Assembly: GCA_022539475.1 (NCBI GenBank)
Contig: VCMS01000056.1
Coordinates: 158,570 to 222,569 of the forward strand
Length of the DNA stretch: 64,000 nucleotides
DNA from: Gracilaria domingensis
Lineage: Eukaryota > Rhodophyta > Florideophyceae > Gracilariales > Gracilariaceae
Reading direction: 5' to 3'
The notes below the pieces were generated by a model. The model was not told the origin of the DNA. It ran no database searches and saw only the letters and a program-made list of their open reading frames with translations. The translations under genes were made by a program, and so were the position numbers. Shown piece by piece: positions 51,573-61,462 of this stretch; position 1 is the first letter of the stretch; each line of letters starts with the position of its first letter.

Positions 51573-54500
51573 ATGGTCTACTACTGTACACATAAGAAGC
51601 GTGGGTGCCCCTTCATTACTCGCCAAGGAGTCTTATCTCTTCAACAGCATGTCAACCATTGCCCGTTTCGTCTGAAAGCAGCGCTGGAAGACCACAATAG
51701 GCGGCCCATTCGGAGAAGCAAGCGTCTCAAGCTTTCCGCGCACGCGGCCGCATCTTCCGAAACGGTCACTGCCCCTTGTCGCCTTCCCGAGCCTCCGGTG
51801 TCCGAGGACATCGTCGACCCCACTCCGTGCGCCCCTCCCATTCCGGACACTTCGCATTGTGTTTCTCCTTCCCCGGGTCCCGCGTCATTGGAGCGAGAAC
51901 ACGGAAGCAGTTCCCGCCCAGTGCCTTCTGAGGAGGCCCTCGGTGATTTGCATATGGATTATCTCACGGTTTGTCTGGCTTCAGTAGCTTCCAACCTTGG
52001 TCATCGTGAGGCAGACGAGCTAATTGGGCTACTTCGGGACACGCGATTCTCGCAAAAGCGATTCAACGAGACCATAACAAGTTCCAAGCGCTGTACAGAA
52101 CTGAAGAACGCCATTTTCGAACGATACGCCTCAAAGGACGGTTTCAATCGAAGAACTGTCTCGCCAGAAGGATGTAAGTTCAGCGCCACCCTCTACACGA
52201 GAGACCCCGTTCAGACACTTGTGAAACAGCTCCAGTTGGCTAACAACGAAAACACATTCTTCCACCCTATACCTCAGACCCACTCCACGAAAATATCTCA
52301 CCCCATGTCCGGCTCTCTCGCAAGAGACGCCACCTCAAAACTTAAGGAAATGGTCATGGGCTCTTTGGATAGTAGAATAGTGTGGTACTCCCAAGAAATA
52401 AGTTACAGTGAATCTTTCGTAGGTCTTCTGCAGGTATACACCGATAAGTCTTCAACAACTCTAAAGCAAACATCGGTTACCGCCTTTCCTCTTCACCTCA
52501 TATTTCTCAACTTCTCCGACGAGCTTCGCCGTAAGTGTATCCGTGATGACCTCACAGTAGTGGCATACTTCCCTACCACACTGATCGAGGTTTCCGCATC
52601 TGAAGCAGACGCAATGCCATTCGTTTCTAGCAAGTCTCTACGCGAGTCCAGGATGCAAATCCTTCAAGAATCTCTTCGTCAAGTCCTGGAGCCCATTCTA
52701 AATCTCACGCAGAAAGGTTTTCAGTTCATCGGCGAAGACAAACTAAGTCGACTGTGCCATCCTCTGCTTGCCAGTTATTGTGCGGATATTCCTGAGGCTA
52801 AGGACATTCTGTCCATTCTTGATGGGACCAAAACGGAAAGCCCGTGTCATAGATGCAAAGCCCCTCGCTCATCTTTATGCAGTCCTATTCCCACCTCATT
52901 CAACGGAAGTTCTCAAAAGCACACGAAAAGCATCCGAAAGACATACACAGCTCTCTTGCAACATGCACAAAAAGACGAGGCGGAAAGACGTCCACGTCGT
53001 GTGAGGGAGAGGAGATCTCAAGCGGATACTCTGATGCGTTCAAATTCTATATATCTCATTCCTTCGTTCCTCGAAACTTCCGTAAGCCTTGGAATGATCC
53101 CGGGATTGTCTCCATACAGTCTGTTCTCATTCGAACCATTACACAACTTGCATCTCGGCATCTCAAAGCTGATAAAAACGGCCACAATCGAGTGACTGCA
53201 GTCAGACACCCTGTGCACCACAATAGGAACATCTGCATCGCGTTCATTTCGAACGATACGCACCCAACTCCTCAACCATGCAAACGCAATTCTAGCTGCC
53301 ATAGAACGCGATTATCTTGCCAAAGGTTTACATATCGATTTCTCCACGCAGGAGAAAGGCAAATCTTTGAATGGTATCTTCACGAAAGACGGTCTCCGTG
53401 GAATGCTGGAGGCCAAAAACTACAAAGCACTTGACATGGTCTTCCCCTTCATAGGAGCATTCTTTGACATATGCTGTGGAGAACAGGACGTTGCCCCAAT
53501 CACAACCGTTTTCTCTCAGTACTCGGACTTGCTTTCGACCTTATTCAGATACAATCGTGACCCGTATTGGACTGAAAGCTCTCTCCCGTGTCTTAGTTCG
53601 GAGATTGAAGCCTTCAAGCGTTCCGCAACAGAGACTCTGGCGGATTTTCATCCCTCCAGACTGGGAACTCTGAAGTTTCATCTTCTCGATCATCTCGTGG
53701 ACGATATTCGCCGTCTGGGAAGTATCAAGTACTACGACGCAGGCATATACGAACATACACACCTGCTATTTAAGAGACACTACAAAAAGACGTCCAGAAG
53801 AATAGCAACGGCTGTAGAGGAGACTATTCGCTCCATTGAGCACGGAAATGTTAGAAAGCAATGGAATGGCAATACTCCTTACCAGCGTAATCCAGGTTTA
53901 CCAGGAACTTCCACACAGCTTCCTCGGTTTGCAATGAGAGGGCGTTCTTTCACTTTACGAGCTCTTCAACATTTTGTTTCAAGTATGTCCAGTTCAAAAA
54001 CATGGACTGCTGTTAGAGAGATGTTCTCAAGTACGGACACAAGGTCGATTCCTGACCAAATTGGTGAACAGGCCCTTCCTCCTTTCTTCAGTCTCGTGAA
54101 AGAAACACTGTATTAGCACTCTATTACATACTTCCCAGAAAAGACAAGGATAACTGTGGTGAATTCGGCTCTCGTGAAAGGCGGTTTCGTTCCGACTCTT
54201 GAACACTTCGATTCGTCTTCTAAGGCACTTAAGCTGGGACGACCCAAATACCCCATCATCCAAAGTGTCTTCGCTTCTCCAGCATTTGGTCCCAGTAGAA
54301 AGCCAAAGTTTTCCACTGTATTGGTAAGCGGAGAAGATTCAGAGACTTGAGTTGCCCAGGTAGTCGCTCTGATTCGAATATCTCTCCTTGATTCTGCACT
54401 TACCGCACCAGAGGTGGCATTCGTCCGGTATTTCGAGGTTTTACCCCCCGCAACAAACATCGACCACATATTGAAATGCATATCTTTACGGTGGGCTACA

Positions 54501-54752
54501 AACGATGAAAAGAACCACACTCTTCCGTTCCCTCCTCATTCCAAAGCGGAGACTATCGTAGAGTTAACTCCTTGGTACGGGATGGTTCCGGCTTCTGCAC
54601 TACAGGGAACTGTCCATGTTCTTCGATCAAACTACCCTGCTCCACCTTTTTGTCCTCCACTTCAATGGTTTCAACACCGATTCTACATCAATCGATTCTA
54701 TCATGATTCAGATGAGGGACCAACTGAGCACGTTGATCTTGTACAGCCTTAA
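51573..54752 (+). pseudogene. KDZ/Plavaka-like DDE transposase with three in-frame stops
   Basis: One frame of 1060 codons from ATG 51573 (CCCATGG) is interrupted only by TGA 53193-53195, TAG 54114-54116 and TGA 54348-54350; sense continues in the same frame after each. Residues 5-30 form a zinc-finger-like motif (C-x6-C-x13-H-x3-C). Then comes DPVQTLVKQLQLANNE and VWYSQEISYSESFVGLLQVYTDKSS with the first catalytic Asp (~D291), TAFPLHLIFLNFSDELRRK, PCHRCKAP, and FEPLHNLHLGISKL, where the second Asp of the family (D-x-LH-x-LH-x-G) is Glu. After the first stop: HLLDHLVDDIRRLGS and YEHTHLLFKRHYKK, the E-x-x-H end motif. This is the architecture of Plavaka, a Kyakuja-Dileera-Zisupton branch. All stops can derive from CGA or CAG by C-to-T. 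Confidence 0.75.
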
Positions 54753-57145
54753 ACATTAAGGGCTCCATCCTCTACATGTTCACCTCGTGGTGCCTTTTTT
54801 TGTGATCCTGTGCTACTTCCGAAATCGTTCATGTCCATTTCCTTGAACTCCATATCCCCTTCCTCGCATTCACCAACGAAACAATCGCTAATAGAACCCA
54901 ATCTTCGGCTCACACTGTCAATAAAAAAATGTTCTTTTACAGTGAGGTAAAGTCTTCCGTTCGACGGCATTCGATATCCAAATGTAGCCTCTCTCATGTC
55001 ATTACCAAGAACCTTAGTCCAATCTTCCGTTGTCGTTCCAAAATTATGAAACTCGCTGGAATTGGTGCTCAAGACACGTTGCCCAACATCCCCCAGAACA
55101 TTGTTTAAACACAGAGGTAGCAGTTCGTCAAACTTCTTTGTAAACAGTCTCTGTCTCTGGCCACCCCTTGACACATCCGTACTTAGAAGGGTCACAACCG
55201 TCAACACCCAAGCGTCCAAACGTGCGAGCAACAGTATTGTGCCATCTAAAAAGGTGCCCGTATCCTTGTCTTCCACATCATACCCAATAAACTCCTTCAG
55301 TACTTGTACCCCGACACGGTTTCGGAAGAACAAGTCTTGATCTTCCGTCGGCATATCTTCGACATTGTCCGCATTAGAGTACTTTAGACGAACAAATGGG
55401 GCTTTTCTCCACCATGAAGTGTTCGGTACACCATTTTCGTCAAGACGCAGTATGTTCTCCTGCGCTTCCTTCAACTGCATTGTGAGTTCGTCAGCATTCT
55501 CTTCTACCAGCTTTGTTCTTCTCCAAATCAGATCGTACCCCAGGAGCAGAAATAGTTTATCCCTCTTATTTCTCTTCCGAACGCCCACGACGTCACTCAT
55601 GGTCTGCCGCATTCTCTGCCTAAGGCACATATCTGCACAAAGTTCCAGTATACACCTGTCGGTAAGAGATGCTTTTCTAATACCTTCCCAGCTCAACTCC
55701 TTCAACTCGCTTTCAACCATTTTCTTCAGCAAAGCATCTGGCCCCCCATCTACCGACGGTGTGAACATGCTAAAACTGCCCAAGAGCTCCACGGGGTTTT
55801 TAGGAACCATGTATGAACCACCGTCCTCCGGCTCAATAAGTCCTTCCCCACTCTCAGTTGCGTCTTCCACCTTCTCGACACGGTTACCCCAATTTCGGGT
55901 GAGCGACTCACCTTCGAGCCATAGCTCACTTGTTTCTCTCCTTGCCCACGTCAGCATGTTTTGATACACTGCTCGAGCAACCCCTCGAAACTCGTCGCAC
56001 ACCTCAATTTTATGCTTCTTTCGACCTATCTGCCCAGGTTCACCAGCACGTGTACTCCTATCTCCCTCCTGTCTCAGTGCCTCTCTTAGCTCTTCAATGA
56101 CTAGATCCTTCTCTTCAAGCCTCTTTTTCAAAGCCGTACTCTGCTCTTGGGCGACCTTCACTAGAATTCCCCGAACCATCAAGTCCTCTTGTAGCGTCTT
56201 AACCTTTTCTTTCAAGCAATTGAGTTCATTTAAAAGATCACGTCTATTCATAGAGGTTGATTTCACAACAGTGTGGATATCTTCCGGTATTTCCCTAGCT
56301 TCTTCGGCGACAGGCCCCGGTAATGCCGCAGGATTCGGTGTTATTTCGTTATCGGAACTATCGTCATGTGCCATACCTTTAGACACGAGAGGCCGCAGGC
56401 GTTCTGTGTCCACCTTTAGCACGGCTCCGAGCTCCAACTCCCGTGTCTGTCTCCCTCCATGGCATGGTATATCAGATGAATTGGGCCTCGTACGAGCTGC
56501 AACGGCCCCCGTTCTGGAAAGAGGGGAAGGTCGAGGAGTACCTCGTCTATCAGTTGTCTCTCGATTTCTTATTGTCTTTCTCCCTTGTCCGGACCCATTG
56601 CCAGGCATGATACGATTCATAGCGGCCCCAGTTCTAGAAGACAGGAATGGACGTGACGATCTTAATATACTAGGGCTCTCACGACTTTTCGTCATTGTCC
56701 CTTGTTGTCCAGATCCACTGGGCGGCGTAACCCGCGCCCCAGTAGCTCCGGTCTTCGATATCGGCCGGGGACATGAAGGTTTTGGTGTCATACGAACCTC
56801 TTCAGTTCCAGTTGTCATGCCCTCCTGTCCTGACCCGCTGGGCCGAGTTACCTCATCTTCTTGAGGAGCAGAGACAGATGCACGATTTGCATTATCGGCA
56901 GTTGACGGCACGACATCGTTCGCTGATCCACGAATTCTTGACGCAATCCCGGAAGACGCTCCGCTTAGAGATGGGCGAGAGAGTACTGTAGAAGGACGCC
57001 CACTGACTCTCTCCTTCGTCGAGGACGACTTCCGTTTAGGAAGTGCGGTGCTTGTAGCCTGATTCGTATCATCCGATGCTCTTCTCTTCTTCTGTCCACT
57101 CTTGTTCCGCTGCGTACTATTTCGCTTTCTCGGCGTTATACCCAT
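54749..57145 (-). CDS. Coiled-coil nuclear-type protein of unknown function
   Basis: The frame is open from 57352, but the Met at 57145 (MGITPRKRNS) is the better start, since the residues before it are of low complexity. The ~798-residue product starts basic (SGQKKRRAS). It has three or four degenerate repeats of ~35 residues with the core PSGSGQ.G.MT...E (~110-230), then a coiled coil (LLNELNCLKEKVKTLQEDL... to EELREALRQE, ~300-370). A 400-residue mixed alpha/beta part has no recognised family (for example LFLLLGYDLIWRRTKLVEENADELTMQLKEAQ). It ends four bases past the transposase stop on the other strand. The role is unknown; association with the transposase or DNA termini is conceivable. 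Confidence 0.65.
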   Translation of the reverse strand: MGITPRKRNSTQRNKSGQKKRRASDDTNQATSTALPKRKSSSTKERVSGRPSTVLSRPSLSGASSGIASRIRGSANDVVPSTADNANRASVSAPQEDEVTRPSGSGQEGMTTGTEEVRMTPKPSCPRPISKTGATGARVTPPSGSGQQGTMTKSRESPSILRSSRPFLSSRTGAAMNRIMPGNGSGQGRKTIRNRETTDRRGTPRPSPLSRTGAVAARTRPNSSDIPCHGGRQTRELELGAVLKVDTERLRPLVSKGMAHDDSSDNEITPNPAALPGPVAEEAREIPEDIHTVVKSTSMNRRDLLNELNCLKEKVKTLQEDLMVRGILVKVAQEQSTALKKRLEEKDLVIEELREALRQEGDRSTRAGEPGQIGRKKHKIEVCDEFRGVARAVYQNMLTWARRETSELWLEGESLTRNWGNRVEKVEDATESGEGLIEPEDGGSYMVPKNPVELLGSFSMFTPSVDGGPDALLKKMVESELKELSWEGIRKASLTDRCILELCADMCLRQRMRQTMSDVVGVRKRNKRDKLFLLLGYDLIWRRTKLVEENADELTMQLKEAQENILRLDENGVPNTSWWRKAPFVRLKYSNADNVEDMPTEDQDLFFRNRVGVQVLKEFIGYDVEDKDTGTFLDGTILLLARLDAWVLTVVTLLSTDVSRGGQRQRLFTKKFDELLPLCLNNVLGDVGQRVLSTNSSEFHNFGTTTEDWTKVLGNDMREATFGYRMPSNGRLYLTVKEHFFIDSVSRRLGSISDCFVGECEEGDMEFKEMDMNDFGSSTGSQKKAPRGEHVEDGALNV

Positions 57146-57391
57146 GTTGTGGAGATAAACGGGGTAATGAAACGAAATTGTTGGGGGGGGAAGGGGTGAG
57201 GGGGGTGGTGCATGGTTCAGATATTCCGGGAGACTCCGCAGTTTCTGTTTTTTAGGAATTTGAGGTGCCCAATGGGTCGCAAATATCGCCGTTACAGATG
57301 AAGAGCTCCAGTGTACATGTACAACAACGCGTATTGCAGACAGCTGCAACATTCACAAGCATATTTACTTTCTATTCGGTACTGAACTCAT

Positions 57392-60148
57392 CTATTGCTC
57401 CAATGTCAGAGCCCAGTCCCAGGCGTACTGCTCTCCGTAGTTGAAATACAGCTCTTCGCCCCTCTCAATATCTCTTACTGCTCTACAACGAAGTAGGGCA
57501 TAGTTAGAAAGGTCGGACTTAAACTGTATCACGGACTTCGCTTCCACCACCTGCACATTGGCACTTCGAGTCCTGTTTGACCGGGGCTGCGTTAAATCGG
57601 GATCCCCGGCATGATATCCGGCGTCGTTAATGTAGCCCCCGATACAAAAAGGCGCCGGAACAATGTAGACTTCGCTCTCCTTTCTATCCTGAGCCTGTCC
57701 TGGTCTGTTCCTCAGGTGCAGAAACTCCGTACCAGTCACAGTGACCATCATAGAAAACAACTTGTACCGCACTGGAGTTGCTCCGAGACAGCCACTTCCA
57801 TACGTAAAGTGTCTTTCCTTCCGGTTCGTCAGATCCGTGTATACCAAAGTTCCATAAAAATGACAGATAGTTTCCCCAGCCAATATCTTATGTTCCGTGA
57901 ACACCCCCATACCAGCACGGGGATGTCGAATCTTAGAAGATGCTACATGTAAGCGATAACGATTGGCTTCAACAGTCAACAGCATATGCATATCCATTAG
58001 ATTCAGAGCTCCTCGGTACTTCTCCTCCCAAAGATCTACAGTATGCTGTCCACACTTGTCGACAAAGTCCCAGTCCTTCCAGTATATTCCTAGGAACTGA
58101 GTAATATGTGCAGGCATCACTTGGTACTGAGGGTAACCAAATGGAGCCTCCCATTCAAGCCGACCTCGGTCTCGATGTGGAACCCGTTCATAAGTCGTTG
58201 AAGCCGCATCCACCACCTCCTGTTCAACCAGGATGTCATTCTTCCCCCCGCGAATGACTTCGGCCATAAGAGTCGTTATATGGTGCTTCGCATGGCTGAA
58301 ACATGGCCTATTCTTCTCGCACCCCAAGAACTTCCTATGCTTTGTCAGCGACAGGCACGCCATACCCGTAGAAAAAGTTCCCGCGAACATGTCCATGACA
58401 AGATCACCCGGTCTTGTGAAGCGACATATCAACTCGTTCATCAACTCCCTCGACTTCTGCTCCGGTCTTATGTACTGCCCACCTGGTACTGAACTACCTG
58501 GCTCATGTACCTTCCATGTCAACCACTCTCCCGCTCTCGGTTTTGGCACCCGGTCAATTACATTCCTGTTAGCCGGGAAAGTAGAAGGAATAAAATTGTT
58601 CTCCTCAAATGGAGTAAGACTGGCTTCCTCCGATGGTCGCAATCCACGCTTCACCCCATGAACGGCGTACTCCGTTACGGGCTGTATCCCAAACTTCCGT
58701 GGATTCCCTCCAACATTACTTCGATCCCGGATGAACACCAGCGGATTCGCATCCACTTTAAACGAAGGCGTGAGTTCTGGTTTATCTTCGCTTCCAGCTT
58801 CATCTTTAGTACTCGCCGTTTCCGAAAGTATCCTGTGCCAAACATGAAACTGTGCCATGGCACAGAATACAATGAAGTGCCCACCTGACCGAAGCGCGGA
58901 ACTTATTAAGTCAGCCGTACGGATCATGTCATCCTCACTGAAGACATCGTGAGCACTATTCCGTTTGTTCCTCTTCCTTCGAGTGTTAAAGGGAGGGTCT
59001 GTTAGGACAAGCTGTGCCTCACCCCATAAAATCTCACTCTGATTCACAAACGTTTCGTGTGTGTGCCTCAGGTCCTTCATGTCACAGTTGTACGCTACAA
59101 AGTGTGACTTTCTCATCCCCTTCCACACCTTGTCCATATTCATTCGAAGGAGACTGGATATCCCCTTCATGGGCGGCTCAATACCAGTCTTTTGGATGTT
59201 GTAACCGGCAACCCGAGATTCATGCTCCGCAAGATTCACCGGCTTCTCGAAGTCGTCGCTATCGGAGCTCACGAGGTTCATACACTCTCGACGAGGTGGG
59301 GGTGGGGCAGACTTGGTCGAAGAAGGTTCGGCCTTACCGGAATTTTTAGGGGTTTTCGTCAGTTCAATATCAGGTTTCGCGTGAATGCCGACATGGAACC
59401 CTGCCGCATGACGCATATCCTGTATCGGTTTCCATAGCAACTCCGAAAACTTCTGAAATCGAGCAGGCAACGCACCGGAGTCAGAACCAGATACGGTATC
59501 CATCCGTATCTCCGAAAACTCTATCCAGTTCCTCATCTGATCAGCCCGTAAGCTATAGAGGCTATCGTGGGTGCATATGGTTTCGAGGTCTGTCAAAAAT
59601 TCCTCAGCCAGTATTCGGAGGTTTGTATCGCATCCATCACTCAAGGTCTCCACCGATCCACTAGTACTGCTCTGTGGCACATCCTGTGTGTTGAATCGAG
59701 TACTCTGGCTCGGCGGGGCATAACCAGACTCCCGTGTCTCTAGCGCCGTATACTTCAACGTCTGCATATTCATGTAAATGTATGGTTTCACCATGTGCTG
59801 AACGTTCGTGTATCCAAGATGAGCCGCAAAACAACTCCATGCCCATACGACCTCACTGATAGCGAATCCCAGTCGATCACAGTTGTCTTTGGAGAACGAC
59901 GTAAAAGTGGGTATGTACACAGATGGTGCATGGTTCACTTTTCGTTTCTTTTTCGGTTGTTTCTTCTTCATCATTCGGATGTTGTCGTTCTCTCCCATTA
60001 TGTGGCCGAGGTATGATAAGTATATAACGACTTCAAATGGGTTCACAGCTGTTGGTGGGATGAACACTGTCGTCTTCAGAACCTGCTTTCTCCTGGTCAT
60101 GAAATAACCAACCAGGCATCGCACCGGTAGGTATATACCCATATCCAT
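57392..60148 (-). CDS. Beta-class DNA amino-methyltransferase fused to a SET domain
   Basis: 918 codons. A nuclear localisation signal KKKQPKKKRK lies at 61-70. Residues ~380-630 form a CcrM-like methyltransferase with catalytic motif IV first (LTDPPF, 384-387) and the S-adenosylmethionine motif I later (GDLVMDMFAGTFSTG, 588-595). The order IV then I defines the beta class, and DPPF points to N6-adenine or N4-cytosine. The second Gly of F-x-G-x-G is Phe. Residues ~728-912 form a SET domain: GMGVFTEHKILAGETICHFYG, YINDAG with ANVQVVE in place of NHS..PN, and RDIERGEELYFNYGEQY. It should thus modify both DNA and a protein, probably a histone. The upstream frames (60149-60527) suggest a longer N-terminus. 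Confidence 0.8.
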   Translation of the reverse strand: MDMGIYLPVRCLVGYFMTRRKQVLKTTVFIPPTAVNPFEVVIYLSYLGHIMGENDNIRMMKKKQPKKKRKVNHAPSVYIPTFTSFSKDNCDRLGFAISEVVWAWSCFAAHLGYTNVQHMVKPYIYMNMQTLKYTALETRESGYAPPSQSTRFNTQDVPQSSTSGSVETLSDGCDTNLRILAEEFLTDLETICTHDSLYSLRADQMRNWIEFSEIRMDTVSGSDSGALPARFQKFSELLWKPIQDMRHAAGFHVGIHAKPDIELTKTPKNSGKAEPSSTKSAPPPPRRECMNLVSSDSDDFEKPVNLAEHESRVAGYNIQKTGIEPPMKGISSLLRMNMDKVWKGMRKSHFVAYNCDMKDLRHTHETFVNQSEILWGEAQLVLTDPPFNTRRKRNKRNSAHDVFSEDDMIRTADLISSALRSGGHFIVFCAMAQFHVWHRILSETASTKDEAGSEDKPELTPSFKVDANPLVFIRDRSNVGGNPRKFGIQPVTEYAVHGVKRGLRPSEEASLTPFEENNFIPSTFPANRNVIDRVPKPRAGEWLTWKVHEPGSSVPGGQYIRPEQKSRELMNELICRFTRPGDLVMDMFAGTFSTGMACLSLTKHRKFLGCEKNRPCFSHAKHHITTLMAEVIRGGKNDILVEQEVVDAASTTYERVPHRDRGRLEWEAPFGYPQYQVMPAHITQFLGIYWKDWDFVDKCGQHTVDLWEEKYRGALNLMDMHMLLTVEANRYRLHVASSKIRHPRAGMGVFTEHKILAGETICHFYGTLVYTDLTNRKERHFTYGSGCLGATPVRYKLFSMMVTVTGTEFLHLRNRPGQAQDRKESEVYIVPAPFCIGGYINDAGYHAGDPDLTQPRSNRTRSANVQVVEAKSVIQFKSDLSNYALLRCRAVRDIERGEELYFNYGEQYAWDWALTLEQ

Positions 60149-60527
60149 AGAGAGAAGAAAAAATCGCGCAGTCTCTGGTCCTCATCCCCGTCCTTCTGGT
60201 CAAGAAGCTTCGTTACAAGATATCGTTGTTCCACAGGTTTGTTATTCACAAAACTCTTTCGCAGCTGTTGCAGTGTCAAGTTCTGCAGGTTCTTGGAGTT
60301 AGTGGCCTCCTCAAACATCTTCCTTGCCTCCGGAATATCTTATAGTTCTCGGCGCAGAACTCTATTAACCCTCTAAACCCCACGTCCCGTGGCCGATCAG
60401 GGCCTCCATCGCTGTTTGCCAAAGCATCGCGAAGAACCAAGAAAAGTCTGACATATGCATGGAACGCCGGAGGCGGAGCACTCATGTCGATAGGATGTAT
60501 CTCCTCTCCATCATCGGTGGAATCCAT
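60149..60527 (-). pseudogene. Probable out-of-frame N-terminal part of the methyltransferase-SET gene
   Basis: Two short frames line up end to end with the fusion gene. 60527-60276 starts MDSTDDGEEIHP and is coding-like to AENYKI. Near 60330 the sense moves to the next frame (EARKMFEEATNSKN...), ending around 60160 in a run of six A (T on the coding strand). Past the run, the fusion gene frame takes over. Two one-base shifts, or tiny introns or assembly errors, would join all three. The Met at 60527 lies 29 bases from TTTAAA at 60556-60561. Confidence 0.5.
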
Positions 60528-60849
60528 GCTTCAGCGCAAACAACGGATGCGAGCCTTTAAATGGCGACTTACGCTGGGCACCCCCGCTTTCGGCAGCTCC
60601 TCCCAGCGCACTGCCAGTCTCGTCCGTGTCCGTGTCCGCTTGGTGCGATAGCGTCGCGTGTCGGCCACGTCGCGATTCGGAGCTATTGCAAAGGTCGCGT
60701 ATTGTGCTAAAAGTCGCGGATCAAGTGGGTGTGAAGCGCTAGTTTTCTCTAGTTTGATATATGTGCACGGCGTGTGCAGCGAAATCACTGCCGGAAGAGC
60801 CGGAGGAGTGCTTTGGGAGGTCTCCGGAGGGTGCCGGAATGTGGCCAGA

Positions 60850-60935
60850 ACGTGCCCGCGGGCGGGGGGGGGGGGGTCGGTCGTGTTAGGGTAGGTACCC
60901 TAACACGACCGGACCCCCCCCGCCCGCGGGCACGT
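60850..60935. repeat. GC-rich hairpin 1
   Basis: ACGTGCCCGCGGGCG, a run of 13 G, GTCGTGTTAGGGTA, centre GGTACC, then the complement with a run of C. Arms of ~43 bp with differences only in the G/C run length and one or two bases near it. The run of G could also form a quadruplex. Confidence 0.85.
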
Positions 60936-60969
60936 TTTGGGCGATTTTTTGAAAAATGTGCGATTTTAT

Positions 60970-61040
60970 GCCCGCGGGCGGGGGGGTCCGGTCGTGTTAG
61001 GGTAGTACCTAACACGACCGCCCCCCCCGCCCGCGGGACG
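60970..61040. repeat. GC-rich hairpin 2
   Basis: A second, slightly shorter version of hairpin 1 (CCCGCGGGCG, G run, GTCGTGTTAGG, centre GTAGTAC, complement). It is separated from hairpin 1 by a 34-bp AT-rich spacer (60936-60969). Confidence 0.85.
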
Positions 61041-61462
61041 TTCTGGCCACATTCCGCTCCTTCCCGGGACCTCGCAAAACACGCCGCCGCGCAGTGATTT
61101 CGCTACACCCGGCCGCCGGTACGTTGGCGCCGCTGTCCACGTGTATTTGCGGGAGTAGGCTGTACATGGAAGTGAATGAGTGTACTCTTGACTACTATGC
61201 AAAGCATTTGAAGAGCTTGTTAGAGAGCGCGACCATTGCTCGCGTGAGTCATCATTGCGCGAACTCCACGACTCTAAAGCGTACAATCAGCGTGCGAGCG
61301 GCCACGGACAGGACACGGACGAGACTGGCAGTGCGCTGGGAGGAGCTGCCGAAAGCGGGGGTGCCCAGCGTAAGTCGCCATTTAAAGGCTCGCATCCGTT
61401 CTTGTATCGTCCAGAGCGAGCGTATTGTTGATATACACCTTTCACTGCAATAGCTGTTCAAC

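Larger units (their letters stand above)
60542..61400. promoter_or_regulatory. Large imperfect palindrome with divergent promoter-like arms
   Basis: 60542-60637 and 61306-61400 are almost exact reverse complements (95-96 bp). The inner parts are also symmetric though weaker (GCGAAATCACTG, GGAATGTGGCCAGAACGT on both sides) down to two GC-rich hairpins around 60970. Each arm has TTTAAA (60556 and 61381) 29 and 77 bp before the start codons of the left and right genes, so each arm may be a core promoter. The alternative is a head-to-head junction of terminal inverted repeats of two element copies. Confidence 0.75.

Noticed and set aside
51573-54752. Stop codon reassignment to explain in-frame TGA/TAG
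   Set aside because: Host genes (MED12, bZIP, globin) use stops normally, and three kinds of element show different lesions; mutation is simpler.
55062-56864. Plus-strand ORFs opposite the coiled-coil gene
   Set aside because: Antisense shadows, Ser/Leu-rich with no family; the minus frame is long and uninterrupted.
60890-61015. TTAGGG within the hairpins as a telomere repeat
   Set aside because: It occurs once per arm as part of a palindrome and not in tandem, so there is no telomere array.
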